From Molanna angustata (taxonomy: Eukaryota; Arthropoda; Insecta; Trichoptera; Molannidae): a stretch of 64,000 bases of DNA. Below the pieces are notes generated by a model. That model made no database searches, was not told the DNA's origin, and saw nothing but the letters and a program-made list of their open reading frames with translations. The translations under genes were made by a program, and so were the position numbers. The stretch is from contig OY754972.1 in NCBI GenBank assembly GCA_963576475.1, positions 35,006,556 to 35,070,555 on the forward strand, given 5' to 3'. Positions 10,820-20,479 of the stretch are shown piece by piece (position 1 is the first letter of the stretch; the number at the start of each line of letters is the position of its first letter).

Positions 10820-11503
10820 TTGTCACACATATATAAATTATTCACAAGGGTAATATGCAACAGATTGACATCTAAACTTGACGCCTATCAACCAAGAGAA
10901 CAAGCGGGATTCCGCTCAGGCTATAGTACTAGCAACCACTTACAAAGTCTCAAATTGTTGATTGAGAAATGCAATGAATATAAGAAACCCATAATACTTA
11001 CCTTTGTGGATTACGAAAAGGCCTTTGATTCCGTGGAAATTTGGGCTGTATTGGATGCCCTGAAAGACAGCAGAATAGACGGAAGATATATCACGCTGCT
11101 GAATAACATTTATAAAAACGAAACATCAGTCATCCGCTTACATGAAAACACGGAAAAAATTTATATAAACAGAGGTATAAGACAAGGCGATACCATCTCT
11201 CCCAAACTCTTCACCCTTGCTCTAGAAAATGTTTTTAAAAAATTAAACTGGGAATGTAAAGGAATAACTATCGACGGAGAGCGATTAAACAATTTGCGAT
11301 TCGCCGATGATATTGTGTTAATCTCGGAGGATGTCGATGAAATGGTGGAAATGATCAGCCAACTAGAAGGTATATCTGCTTCAATTGGTTTAAAAATGAA
11401 TGTCAAGTTAACGAAAATAATGACAAACTTAGACACAAGCAATTATTGCCTTCCAGTGGAAGAGGTTGATCACTATATATTATATACCTTGGACATAAGA
11501 TGA
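10820..11503 (+). pseudogene. RTE-like reverse transcriptase core
   Basis: Residues run from SHIYKLFTRVICNRL through REQAGFRSGYSTSNHLQ, ILTFVDYEKAFDSV (catalytic Asp), GIRQGDTISPKLFTLALE and LRFADDIVLIS (FADD catalytic pair) to IGLKMNVKLTKIM. This is a nearly complete RT palm; the N-terminal fingers and the endonuclease are absent. After VEEVDHYILY the frame slips. The expected YLGHKMTLGRD is in the next frame, so the stop at 11,501-11,503 is a frameshift product and not a natural end. Confidence 0.9.
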
Positions 11504-12057
11504 CCCTAGGCAGAGACAATCAAACCATAGAAATTGAGAGAAGAATAAGTCTCGCATGGGCGGCCTTTGGGAAACTCGATAACACCTTTCGTAGCCCCAT
11601 ACCAAATTCTCTGAAGGCAAGGGTGTTTGAGCAGTGCATTCTGCCAATATTCATTTATGGCATGGAAACAACCACTTTAACCAAATTGTCTGCCAACAAG
11701 CTGCGTATAGCACAAAGGAAGATGGAAAGAATAATGTTGGCAATAAAACTAGAAGACAGGAAGAGGAATGACTGGATACGCAGTCAGACCAAACTGTCCG
11801 ATGTGGTTGAGAGAATAGCCATGCAGAAGTGGAGATGGGCAGGGCACCTATCAAGAATGACCGATAATAGATTGACTAAAAGACTGGTGGAGTGGAGACC
11901 GAGAGGCGACAAGAGACCACAAGGGCGACCACCTAACAGATGGATGGACGACATAAAAAGATTTGTTGGACCACAGTGGATGGGAGTCGCACAGGAACGG
12001 GAGGAGTGGAGAAGGAGAGGGGAGGCCTATGTCCTGCAGTGGGCAAACACAGGCTGA
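11500..12057 (+). pseudogene. RTE-like LINE thumb and C-terminal tail
   Basis: Continues the RT after the slip with MTLGRDNQTIEIERRISLAW, AAFGKL, KARVFEQCILPIFIYGMET and AQRKMERIMLAI. It then gives WRWAGHLSRMTDNR, LVEWRPRGDKRPQGRP and RW.DDIKRF..PQWM..AQ.REEWRRRGEAY. It ends in a natural stop just before the GATGAT tail. The WRWAGH-RPRG-GRPP..W.DD pattern is diagnostic for this insect LINE group. A diverged relative is on the minus strand at 21,382-21,692. Confidence 0.9.
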
Positions 12058-12084
12058 CGATGATGATGATGAGTATATCTAAAA

Positions 12085-12335
12085 CTTTTATTAAAATTTA
12101 ATTTAGTGACAATATTGTTTCATACAATTTGTAAAGCATAATATCTCACTCAATAGTTTGATACCTACTTAATCTACAAACATACATACCACCATGCTGT
12201 TTTCATATTCTGGGTAGGAAAAAAGACTGACTTCCATACTATCCTATCCTGACAAATATATACCTACATACATGCTTTATGTATATAGAAACAAAATATC
12301 TTAAAATGTTTATTAATTTAAGTATTAGAATCTAC
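12085..12335 (+). repeat. Rep-A copy (partial)
   Basis: Shows TTTAGTGACAATATTGTTTC, ATACAATTTGTAAAGCATAA, ACATACATACCACCATGCTG, TTTTCATATTCTGGGTAGG, GACTGACTTCCATACTATCC and ATGCTTTATGTATATAGAAA. It lacks the terminal TIR. It directly follows the RTE 3' tail, so the RTE may have inserted in or beside it. Confidence 0.75.
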
Positions 12336-13400
12336 CGGAACAAAAAGGACTAAAATATTCGACGTACCTATTATTTTATTTCGTTTCCATGAATAACACA
12401 AAATACAATTTTCAAATGATTGACTTTTTGATTGATAATTGAGAAATAATTGCTTCCTTATTTTCGGAGAACATTTATAATTTTATGATAATTTCTTTTT
12501 TCTTATTTATGTATTTGTTTTTTTTATTTTATTTCAATTAAATTAAAATTATTATTATTCAAAGAGTGTTTTAAGACGAGAACTCTTATATTTGCAAAAA
12601 ATAAATAAGGTGTCCAGATTATCATTCATGATTTGTGCTAATCGTAGGTATTGTCATAAAATATTTTATTTAATGACATTTAATGTTATCTTTTATTTTC
12701 AATTCATTTTTGTCCTCAAGTATTTCAGACGATCCAATTGTGTATAAATTTATACAAAACATTTTATTATTATTTTTTTTCTTTTTCCTTCATTAAAGAA
12801 TGACACCCTTTTCTACGTCTCTGTGAAAACTTAGTAAAAATATGGTTGTTCTTCATATTTCAACAATAAATTATTTTTATTTACAATATTAATAATTTAC
12901 ACGTCGTAGCTTCTCTGAGTATCGTGTTACGAGAATATTAATGCTACATCATTTTATCTTTACATAATAATATTATTAAAATAAATATTAGGTAGACGGA
13001 ATTCTCAAGGGTCTGGAAATAATTAATTGGAGGTTTAAGTAATAAATGATGCTGGGTTTTTTATTTTTTGTTGCGCGTTTTTACTTGACAAAAAAAACAT
13101 TTAAAATTATTTTCCTTTTGGCACGTAAAAAGATTTGGTATTTTTTTCTTTCAATTAATGGTGTGTCTTTTGCCTGGTGGTAGTTTATTCCAACTTACTA
13201 GCGCTTGATGCTCACAAAAGATGCAATAATTATGCGAGGTTGTATTATGATTGATTATGTATGTAAGTATCCTTTGAAAATAAACCTTTGTCGATATTTG
13301 TGACTCAGTTGCTTAGATATGAGTTCTGTTTCCTATGGAAATACATTATTTTTATTGTGTTCAGTCGATAAAAAATATCATTAGTAATCGAATATTTTTA
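12336..13400. other. Gene-free AT-rich stretch with one duplicated segment
   Basis: The 12,330-12,430 part (GGAACAAAAAGGACTAAAAT, ATTCGACGTACCTATTATTT, TATTTCGTTTCCATG) is repeated at 16,900-17,000. The remainder is very AT-rich and I see no gene. Confidence 0.5.
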
Positions 13401-13404
13401 TTAT

Positions 13405-13660
13405 TGCATATGCGCAAACATTGGATTTTTTTCCCTGTCGGGAGTCAGAGGTATTTTTTAACAGATTTTTAATTATCTCAATAGAGACGAAGTTGGAATA
13501 TTTACTGTAGGAGAACCGGGAAATCAAGGCACCTACAGGGCTTACGACCTGTCATCGGCTGGTTTAAGTGATTACTTTATGCGCTTGCGCAACGTTCACC
13601 AATTATGCCTTTTTAATGAGATCCCTATCAATTCAATTTTGAAAGTTCCCAGATTCCGAA
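13405..13660 (+). repeat. Rep-B interspersed repeat (copy 1)
   Basis: Defined by CATATGCGCAAACATTGG, CCCTGTCGGGAGTC, AACAGATTTTTAATTATCTC, GACGAAGTTGGAATAT, GAGAACCGGGAAATCAAGGC, GGGCTTACGACCTGTCATCG, CTTGCGCAACGTTCACC and GATCCCTATCAATTC. Other copies are at 24,955, 53,255 and, as an inverted pair, 59,503-59,950. Non-coding; I see no clear TIR or tRNA head, so the class is undetermined. Confidence 0.8.
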
Positions 13661-13675
13661 ATAAAGACCAAAATT

Positions 13676-13808
13676 GGGATGGCGTTATCTTCCTTCTACA
13701 AAATGTAAAAACTGCTGTGTAACAGAGATCTAAAGCTATGTACAAGATGGAGAGCTGTTAAGGCATACGTGTTGCCAGTACTGATGTATGGAGTGCAAGG
13801 TCATTAAG
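13676..13808 (+). pseudogene. Small LINE RT fragment
   Basis: Reads KLLCNRDLKLCTRWRAVKAY, then VLPVLMYGVQG. This corresponds to the (K)xLLCNRDLSLxxR...V.CYVFSVLLYG.E segment that follows the RT palm in endonuclease/RT LINEs. It is about 35 residues long with no flanking blocks, and directly abuts Rep-B. Confidence 0.6.
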
Positions 13809-14279
13809 ATGTTTTAAAAAAATACCTATATTAGGTACATTCCTATATGTTTCATAGTTACCATATTCGCATATATCTTTTCTATACTTAGCAGTGGAAA
13901 ATATTTTCCTTCATATATATATATGCAGGCTACTCATATCTGATTCGATAGCTGGTTGCACGGATCGGGCGAAAGTTTAAAAAGCAGTCTACCTACCTAC
14001 CTAGGATATTTGCATAGTAGATAGTAGGTACTTGGTTCATTACGAGATATTCACCCAACGTTACGACCAGCATTGGAACTAGAATAAGTTTTCCGATATT
14101 TTTTATGTTTAAAAAAATATCCTCTACGAATATAATGTACTCATATTTGAAAAGATAAGTTTATTATACTAGTTGCATGTAACATTTCCTTTACTAGTTG
14201 CATAAAAATATCCTTTCTACGAATATATTATACCCACCTATTCACATTTGAAAAGACAAGTTAATAGCTTGTAACTATG
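13809..14279. other. Gene-free stretch
   Basis: AT-rich with two short pieces of the Rep-A terminus (TACTAGTTGCATGTAAC near 14,167 and TACTAGTTGCAT near 14,192). No gene seen. Confidence 0.4.
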
Positions 14280-14336
14280 TTTCTATATATTCCGAAATTT
14301 TGGGTTCTTTGCATTGAGCGGATCAAAACTTATAAG

Positions 14337-14339
<3 letters not shown>

Positions 14340-14395
<56 letters not shown>
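14340..14395. repeat. (AC)n microsatellite
   Basis: A nearly pure CA run inside the Rep-A-related repeat. The matching position in other copies also holds CA/GT runs (15,065-15,111 and 38,865-38,907), so the microsatellite is an inherited part of the repeat. Confidence 0.95.
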
Positions 14396-14397
<2 letters not shown>

Positions 14398-14456
14398 ACA
14401 CATTAAATGTTCTACTCCAAATTCTGAGTAAATCCATATACATAGATATATATTAG

Positions 14457-14644
14457 ATGGGTCGGTGGCAGAGCGGTTAGCGCGCTGGGTTAGTAATCCA
14501 GTGGTCGCGAGTTCGAATCCTGCCTCGACCGATTTCGTTCACCTATAGCACAAGCATTTATTTGCTTATTTTAGGGAACGTAGGAAGATGTATATGTACT
14601 TGTTTAACAAGGACATATTCATTTTATTTAAAAAAAAAAAAAAT
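14457..14644 (+). mobile_element. SINE-A, tRNA-Thr-derived (copy 2)
   Basis: The best preserved copy. The head is GGTCGGTGGCAGAGCGGTTA, the anticodon stem CTGGG/TCCAG encloses TTAGTAA (anticodon AGT, Thr), box B is GAGTTCGAATCC, and the acceptor closes with CTCGACC. The body CGATTTCGTTCACC...GGGAACGTAGGAAG is shared with copy 1 and ends in poly-A at 14,630-14,643. It is inserted in a Rep-A-related repeat. The two best copies carry different Thr anticodons (AGT here, TGT in copy 1). Confidence 0.9.
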
Positions 14645-14661
14645 ATAGAACATTACTTAAG

Positions 14662-14786
14662 GGTCGTATTACGGGAGTTATTAAAGAAAATGTATGAAAA
14701 GGGTAAGGTTCCGTACTGCGAGAATACTGCTTACAAAACCTCAACTTTTTCTTTTATTTTTCTCAAATAACTCTCGTAATACGACC
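14662..14786. mobile_element. 125 bp MITE with ~22 bp inverted ends
   Basis: Left end GGTCGTATTACGGGAGTTAT and right end ATAACTCTCGTAATACGACC are inverted copies with one mismatch, separated by about 80 bp without coding sequence. It lies 18 bp after the SINE-A poly-A. No clear target duplication is visible, so the superfamily is undetermined. Confidence 0.75.
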
Positions 14787-14958
14787 ATATAGGTATGCTG
14801 TGAAGTCTCTAAGTTGGTGTTATTTTATTTCAAAGTTGTAAAAAACGTGAAAAATATGGACCTGTTATACAATCTTGCAAATTTTGGCTCGATACTTTGT
14901 CAATATGCTAAGAGAAATGAAAAAAATTCTCTTGAACAAATCGACAGTTGGAATATGT

Positions 14959-15823
14959 ACTAGTTGCATGTAATACACGAGATTCAACTGTCGATGACGA
15001 TAGTATGCATAGTTGAAGAATATGGATTTACTCAGAATTCGGAGTAGAACATTTTATGTGAGTTTTGTGTGTGTATGTGTGTGGGTGTGTGTGTCTGTGT
15101 GTGTGTGTTACAGAGCACAAATTTTCAGAATATATAGTCAGTTATAGGTCTACAAATCTTTTATACTCAGAATTGTGAATTTTTGTTACAGTCAGGGGTT
15201 ATCAACTTTTAAATTTTTTCTTTATTTTTACATATATCTCAGAAATCATAAAAGCTAGAACACTGAAAATTGGTATAAAGATAGACAAATACAAAATCTC
15301 AAATTAATTTCTTTAAAAAAATTCCAAGGTTTCTCAAACATTTTTTATTAAGAAAAATATTTTTTTATGAGTTTAACTGCCGATATTTCCAAATTTTTTA
15401 AAAATATCGAAAAAAGCCGAAACACCCCAACTAGATAATTTAATTTTCTATAAAAAATATTAGCATTGAATTAGCACATCTCAATTTTTTTAACAATTTT
15501 TATAAAAATTGAATTTAGTGACGACATTGCTTCATACAATTTGTCTGGCAGTCGCCTACACACAATATCTAAAAAGTGATACTAATCTCCAAACATACAT
15601 ACATACCATCATGCTGTTTTCATATTCTGGGTAGGATCAAAGGACTGACCTCTATACTATCCTATCTTGAAATACATACCTAGGTACATGTGTTGTATAG
15701 AAAACCAAATATCTTAAAATATTAAATAATTTATATTTAGGGGTTTATAGTTTGGTATTTATTCTTCAACTATACGTACTATCGCTATCGACAGTTGGAT
15801 CTCATGTGTTACATGCAACTAGT
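14959..15823. mobile_element. Rep-A, complete element with ~60 bp TIRs
   Basis: This copy shows what the family is. It begins ACTAGTTGCATGTAATACAC, GAGATTCAACTGTCGATG, CGATAGTATGCATAGTTGAA and ends with the inverse (TTCAACTATACGTACTATCG, ATCGACAGTTGGATCTCATG, TGTTACATGCAACTAGT). The TIRs are about 60 bp with a few mismatches, flanked by TA on both sides. Inside are a (GT)n run at 15,065-15,111, an AT-rich core, and the GTGACGACATTG...GGGTAGG block seen in all other copies. There is no transposase, so it is a non-autonomous DNA transposon; a TA target suggests a Tc1/mariner-like mobiliser (inference). Confidence 0.8.
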
Positions 15824-15834
15824 ATAAATAAAAT

Positions 15835-16010
15835 CAAAATGTCAGGCTAGGATGGTGTGAATTTCAGTTCTTTTTTCCTACCCCGAATATTTAAACAGTT
15901 TGATACTTTGGTATTTATGTATGAAGATTAATTAAAAAACTATCGAGTCCCCGTAGATATTGTGTATGAAACGAAATCGTCTAAATATATATGTTAAAGG
16001 TTCACAAATC
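15835..16010 (-). repeat. Rep-A fragment
   Basis: A reversed partial copy immediately after the complete one: GTCAGGCTAGGATGGTGTGA, CCTACCCCGAATAT, GTTTGATACTTTGG, TATCGAGTCCCCGTAGATAT and GTATGAAACGAAATCGTC. Truncated at both ends. Confidence 0.7.
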
Positions 16011-16659
16011 CTGCAGGTAGATGCCTCTTTGGTGTTCTGATGTATGTCTGTAATTTAATATGGGATGACGATGATATTTTGCGACAAATAGACGGTCGTA
16101 CAATGGTAGAGTAATTTAGAGGATGGTCGTATACTTTTACTGTCTTATTAGGGTAAAGCGGAAAATATCACACCGGGGAGTGATCTATAGGGGATTATTC
16201 ATCACAGACTGAGCTCGCTGTGAACAACTGATATCGTGATACTAGATTCATTCATCTTTCACAGTTTGCAAAAAAAATACCTCAAATTATTAAACACATC
16301 AGGAAAAAACGATTGGCTATTATGAAGCCTGAGTAGTGACGGCTATGGCGGATAACATGTCGCAAAAGTGAAGAAAACTCCTATCCAAACACTACTATAA
16401 ATCAAATATCATGCTGAAACTTAAGCTACTCATGATCAAAAGTCATGCTGACTCGAGAGCGTAAACTTGAAAATGAAATCCTCATCATAATATTTTGGAA
16501 AGTTATATGTATATATGTATGTGGGTATTTTTTTTTAGTGAGTGCGTCAATCAACAACTAGAAAACTCTAATATATTCTGCATATCGCTTCCTTTGCAAC
16601 CAGTGAGTAACCTAGGCAAATAAAAAATAGACTTGTTAATGTTTTATTATAATATTTTT
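16011..16659. other. Gene-free stretch
   Basis: Mixed-composition sequence without a recognised repeat or gene. No convincing exon was found on either strand. Confidence 0.4.
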
Positions 16660-17240
16660 CATTTTTTCGTCACGAATGAAACGTAAAAAAATGGACTTTT
16701 TCGTAAGCAAATATTTGTTTATTTCAATTTCAGAAGTATGTTATTACACGAATAGCATTTATTTGCAAGTATAACTTAGCGTTTGAGTGAAAAACTTTGA
16801 GATTATTTTATTTCATTTTAATGTTTTTCGTATTTATAAAATGAAATAAATTTATAAGGAAATTTGCCATTTTATATATGAACAAATAGATCGAACTAAC
16901 AGAATCTACCCGGAACAAAAAGTACTTAAAAATTCGACGTACCTATTATTATATTTCGTTTCCATGGTTACACAGAATACAATTTTCAAATAAACCAACC
17001 TACTGATAGGGGATTTTTTTTTTTTTTTTGTTATATAAGGCAATCCTCCCTATAAGGAAGGTGATTTGTGCCATGACGAAACGAATATGTGTATATTTAA
17101 AAGGAAATCAATTTGTTATATGAGAATATCTCTTAATAGGGGAATTTGTTATAAATCAAATTCAAATTTATAGATCTTTGGTATAGGTAGGTACCTACCT
17201 CATACTTACTTAAATGTTCCATATTTATTCCATACTTATT
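16660..17240. repeat. Rep-D, first of two diverged copies
   Basis: Blocks AAACGTAAAAAAATGGAC, AAATATTTGTTTATTTCAAT, AGAAGTATGTTATTACACGA, TTGCAAGTATAACTTAGCGT and AGTGAAAAACTTTGAG recur in the same order at 18,030-18,250. A TAGGTAGGTACCTACCT palindrome closes both copies (17,186 and 18,633). Also contains the GGAACAAAAAGTACTTAAAA segment shared with 12,335. Non-coding. Confidence 0.6.
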
Positions 17241-18029
17241 ACAAATATCCGACTTTGTTGATTTTTCTTTTTTTTTTTTCGTTTCTATAGTTAAAATCAA
17301 ATATTTATACTAATATTTTAGAGTGTAATATTTTTGAAGGTAATAATTATGTAATTTAGATGTATGATTTTTATTTTTTTATTTAATATTTATATAATTT
17401 TTTGTTTGTTTATATATTTATCTCATAAACGAATTAATAAAAAAGTATGTACTTGGAATTCATTCAACTTAAATACTCTTAAAGCGGAAACTTTAAATAC
17501 TCTTTTCATACGTAATAATAATATTTAAGAGCATGGGGGTTATAGCCAACAATAAACTCTTCATAAAGCTTAAATTCATTCAAATTATAAAACCACTTTT
17601 CAACTCCAATCTTGCTGAAATTTCTTTCCCAGTCCAATGCTACTGAAATATCAAACCATTTCCCTTTACATTATTTGAGACTAAATGGACAGTAAGAACT
17701 GAAGGAAAGGGACGGATGGAGGGACTGAAGAGATGGAGAAGACTGTTTTTAAAAAAAACTTATTTTTGTTATTTTTTTATTTATTGTATTGGATATTTTT
17801 TACTCATTCTGAATTTATCATCTAAAGTAATAAAGCAATCAATATGTTAGTGTATGTGTGTGTGTATGTGTGTGTTTGTCTCACGCCTTTTGAAAAACCA
17901 AGAGCATCTAAAAATCTAATTTATGTGCGAACATGTACCAGTATACCTGATGCAGTGTCACGCTAAAAATAATGCGATTAAAATGCTGAATTTTAAAGAT
18001 ATTTCAATAATTATTTTTTTCATACAAAA
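17241..18029. other. AT-rich stretch with a Rep-E unit and (GT)n
   Basis: A Rep-E satellite unit lies at about 17,515-17,660 (AAGAGCATGGGGGTTATAGCC, ACTCTTCATAAAGC, AAACCACTTTTCAACTCC). A purine-rich stretch follows at 17,695-17,745 and a (GT)n at 17,850-17,880. No gene. Confidence 0.5.
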
Positions 18030-18690
18030 TTTTCCAAGTCATATCTGTCAAAAAAGTGTACATTTTGCACGCAAATATCTGTTTGTTTAAAAGTTAGAAG
18101 TACGTATTTACACGAAAAAAATATATTTTCAAGTATAACTTAGCTTTTAAGTGAAAAACATGGTGAATATTTTGTCTAATTATAATGTTTAACTTATTTT
18201 TAAAGTAAGCGTTTTGTACAAATGTACATATAACCCCGCCATTTTAATATCTTTTCATACGATATTTAATTTTCCCACCGAATGAATATGTTCTTTAAAA
18301 TAATATACCTTTGAAATAAATGTGATTATGAAATAATAAAATGAAACACAAGACTTTATAGCAAGTTTTAAGACATATATTGTTAAAGTCTGTTAATTAT
18401 TAGTAAAGATATAGGCATAATAAAATTGCATAATTTGTATATAATATTTGATATTTCGGACAATTTTCGTTTTTGTGGCTTCGAACAAACCAATGTAGGT
18501 ACCTACCTACATATCCAAAAAATGTATCGAGCCCATTTGATATTAATATTGGAATGGTTACTATGGTAACGGAAAGATTCTGATATTCAAATAAAATTTG
18601 TTATGAATTGAATTTATTTAGAACATTGTTGTAGGTAGGTACCTACCTATTACTATTTACTTACAAATCACACAACAATATACTGATTTC
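18030..18690. repeat. Rep-D, second diverged copy
   Basis: Blocks TGTCAAAAAAGTGTACATTT, GCAAATATCTGTTTGTTT, AGAAGTACGTATTTACACGA, TTTCAAGTATAACTTAGCTT and AGTGAAAAACATGG match 16,680-16,830 in order. Spacing between the copies is about 1.35 kb, which suggests an old segmental duplication or a dispersed element. Confidence 0.55.
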
Positions 18691-18756
18691 CTATCAGAAA
18701 ATTGTATGCGATGTGCTCCTAAACCGTTTGTCCGATTATTATGAAACTTTGGTGAA

Positions 18757-19372
18757 TTGTCGAGCGTTTGCCCGGAATGGTTTCTGGATTTAAACTTTTT
18801 TCTTATTCTTCTTCTTCTTCGTGTATTTGGTCATTTCACCTATGAAGGGGCAGTATTCTGGGAAAAGAAGGTCCGACTGTCCCTCCATCTCTTCGCAGGT
18901 CTTCCAGGACGGTTTGTGGATTTAAACTTTTTTCTTCTTCTTCTTGATCGTGTATTTGGTCATTTTACCTTAGAAGGGGGACTAACCTGGGAGAAGAAGC
19001 TACAATTGTCTTTCCATCTCTTCGCAGGTTTCTGGATTTGAACTTTTTTCTTCTTCTTCTTCTTCTTCGTGTATTTTTGGTCATTTTACCTATGAAGTTG
19101 GAGAATCCTGGGAGAAGAAGGTCCAACTGTCCTTCCAACTCTTCACAAGTCTTCCAAGATGGTTTTTGGATATAGACTTTTTTCTTCTTCTTCTTTTTCT
19201 TCTTCATCCAATTTTCCTTCCATATCTTCGCAGGTATCTGGATTTAAACTTTTTTCTTCTTCTTCTTCGTATATTTAGTCATTTTACCTTTGAAGGTGGA
19301 GTATCCTGGGAAAAGAAGGTCCTTTCATCTCTTCGCGGTTCTTCCAGGATGGTGTTTAGATTTAACTTTTCT
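18757..19372. repeat. Minisatellite of ~110-135 bp units with (CTT)n cores
   Basis: Irregular tandem units. Each begins GGATTTAAACTTTTTTCTTC, runs through a (CTT)n tract, then CGTGTATTTGGTCATTT, ACCT.TGAAGG.GGA, TGGGA.AAGAAGGTCC and CCATCTCTTCGCAGG. Unit starts are near 18,785, 18,914, 19,030, 19,165, 19,233 and 19,355. The open frames here (for example LNFFL.LL.RVFGHFT.EGG repeated) are by-products of the repeat and not a protein gene. Confidence 0.85.
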
Positions 19373-19578
19373 TAACCGACTGAAGGGACGGGATGTAATG
19401 AAGGGAAGGGATGCACTAAAGGGCCTGAAGGGACGGGAGGTATAAAAGGTCCTGAAGGGACGGGAGGTACTGAAGGGCCTGATTGGTAGGGACGTAATGA
19501 TGGATTGAAGGGACGGGAGGTACTGAAGGGCCTGAAGGGACGGGAGGTTCTGAAGGGTCTGAAGCGACGGTTCATGGA
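19373..19578. repeat. Purine-rich minisatellite (~27 bp units)
   Basis: Repeated GAAGGGACGGGAGGTACT followed by GAAGGGCCT, with variants. The plus strand is almost all purine with regular GGG triplets. It follows directly after a polypyrimidine (CTT)-rich array on the same strand. The repetitive minus-strand frame rich in PF/RPF/SLP is a product of the repeat. Similar purine-rich bits occur at 17,695-17,745 and 21,165-21,220. Confidence 0.85.
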
Positions 19579-19589
19579 GTCTAATTCTT

Positions 19590-19910
19590 TTTCTTCTTAA
19601 TTTTATGTAGACCTTACAGTTTTTACACAAACTATTTCCTTTGGTCTTTTGCTTCGTTTTCTTATTTTATGTAGAACTTTGGTGAATTTTATACAAACTA
19701 TTTCCTATAGATTAATCTTCTTCTTCTTTTGTGAAGACCTTTTAGTCTGTTTTTATACAATCTATTTCAAATAATTCTTCTATTTTATGTATTTTTTCTT
19801 ATTTTATGTAGACCATTGGGATAGTTTTTTATACAAACTATTTCTTATAGTCTTATACTTATTCTTCTCTTTTTTATTTAGACTTTTGGGTTAGTTTTAA
19901 GTCTACTGGT
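19590..19910. repeat. Degenerate tandem repeat, ~70-95 bp units
   Basis: Units share TTATTTTATGTAGAC(C/T)TT, then TTTTATACAAACTATTTC and a TTCTTCTTCTT tract, at about 19,600, 19,660, 19,725, 19,795 and 19,865. This is a third repeat type in the same satellite district. Non-coding. Confidence 0.65.
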
Positions 19911-20295
19911 CTTTTGTGCAGAAATATTATTAACAATATGCACACTTGATGAAAATACATATGTAAAAACGAATGGGATGTGACGGTGTAATCTGCACTA
20001 GAATCTTTTCAATACTTTTGTTTAATCAAATTTTAACCATTTATATCATCCTATTTTGAATAATTTTCAACGCTTTCATATTTTATTTCGTTGACGATAT
20101 TTAAAGAATGGGGGTTTTGGCCATTACTGAACTCTTCACAACGTTTATATTTAAATTATAAACTAATTACTATTTATTTATTTATTTATTTCTTTTATTT
20201 ATTTATTTATTTATTATAAACAATACAATACAATACAATGTTGATTACATACTAGAGTTAGAAGTTACATATGTTTGTGTGTGTGTGTGTGTGTG

Positions 20296-20333
<38 letters not shown>

Positions 20334-20422
20334 AGGGTGTGTTTGTATGTGTGTTTGTGTGTGTGAGGGTGTGTGTGTGTGTGTGTATGTGTGTGTGTGA
20401 GGGTGTGTGCGTGCGTGTGTTT

Positions 20423-20479
<57 letters not shown>

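Larger units (their letters stand above)
10810..12075 (+). mobile_element. RTE-like LINE, 5'-truncated
   Basis: The reverse-transcriptase half of an insect RTE-like LINE with its 3' end. The endonuclease is missing. It ends GGCTGACGATGATGATGATG, a short GATGAT tail typical of RTE elements. Two open frames cover RT and tail with one frameshift near 11,480-11,490. It is one of the better preserved LINE pieces in the window, with only that single break in about 1.2 kb. Confidence 0.9.
14280..14950. repeat. Rep-A-related inner variant, interrupted
   Basis: Blocks ATATATTCCGAAATTTTGGG, GATCAAAACTTATAAGGGG, a long (AC)n and TTCTGAGTAAATCCATATAC occur before 14,457. Blocks TATGCTGTGAAGTCTCTAAG, TTGGCTCGATACTTTGTC and AACAAATCGACAGTTGG occur after 14,787. 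The uninterrupted order is seen at 38,786-39,130. The copy was therefore split by a SINE-A and a small MITE. Confidence 0.7.

Noticed and set aside
19325..19630. Proline/phenylalanine-rich minus-strand frames that look like a repetitive protein
   Set aside because: They translate the GAAGGGACGGGAGGT minisatellite; several frames are open for the same reason.
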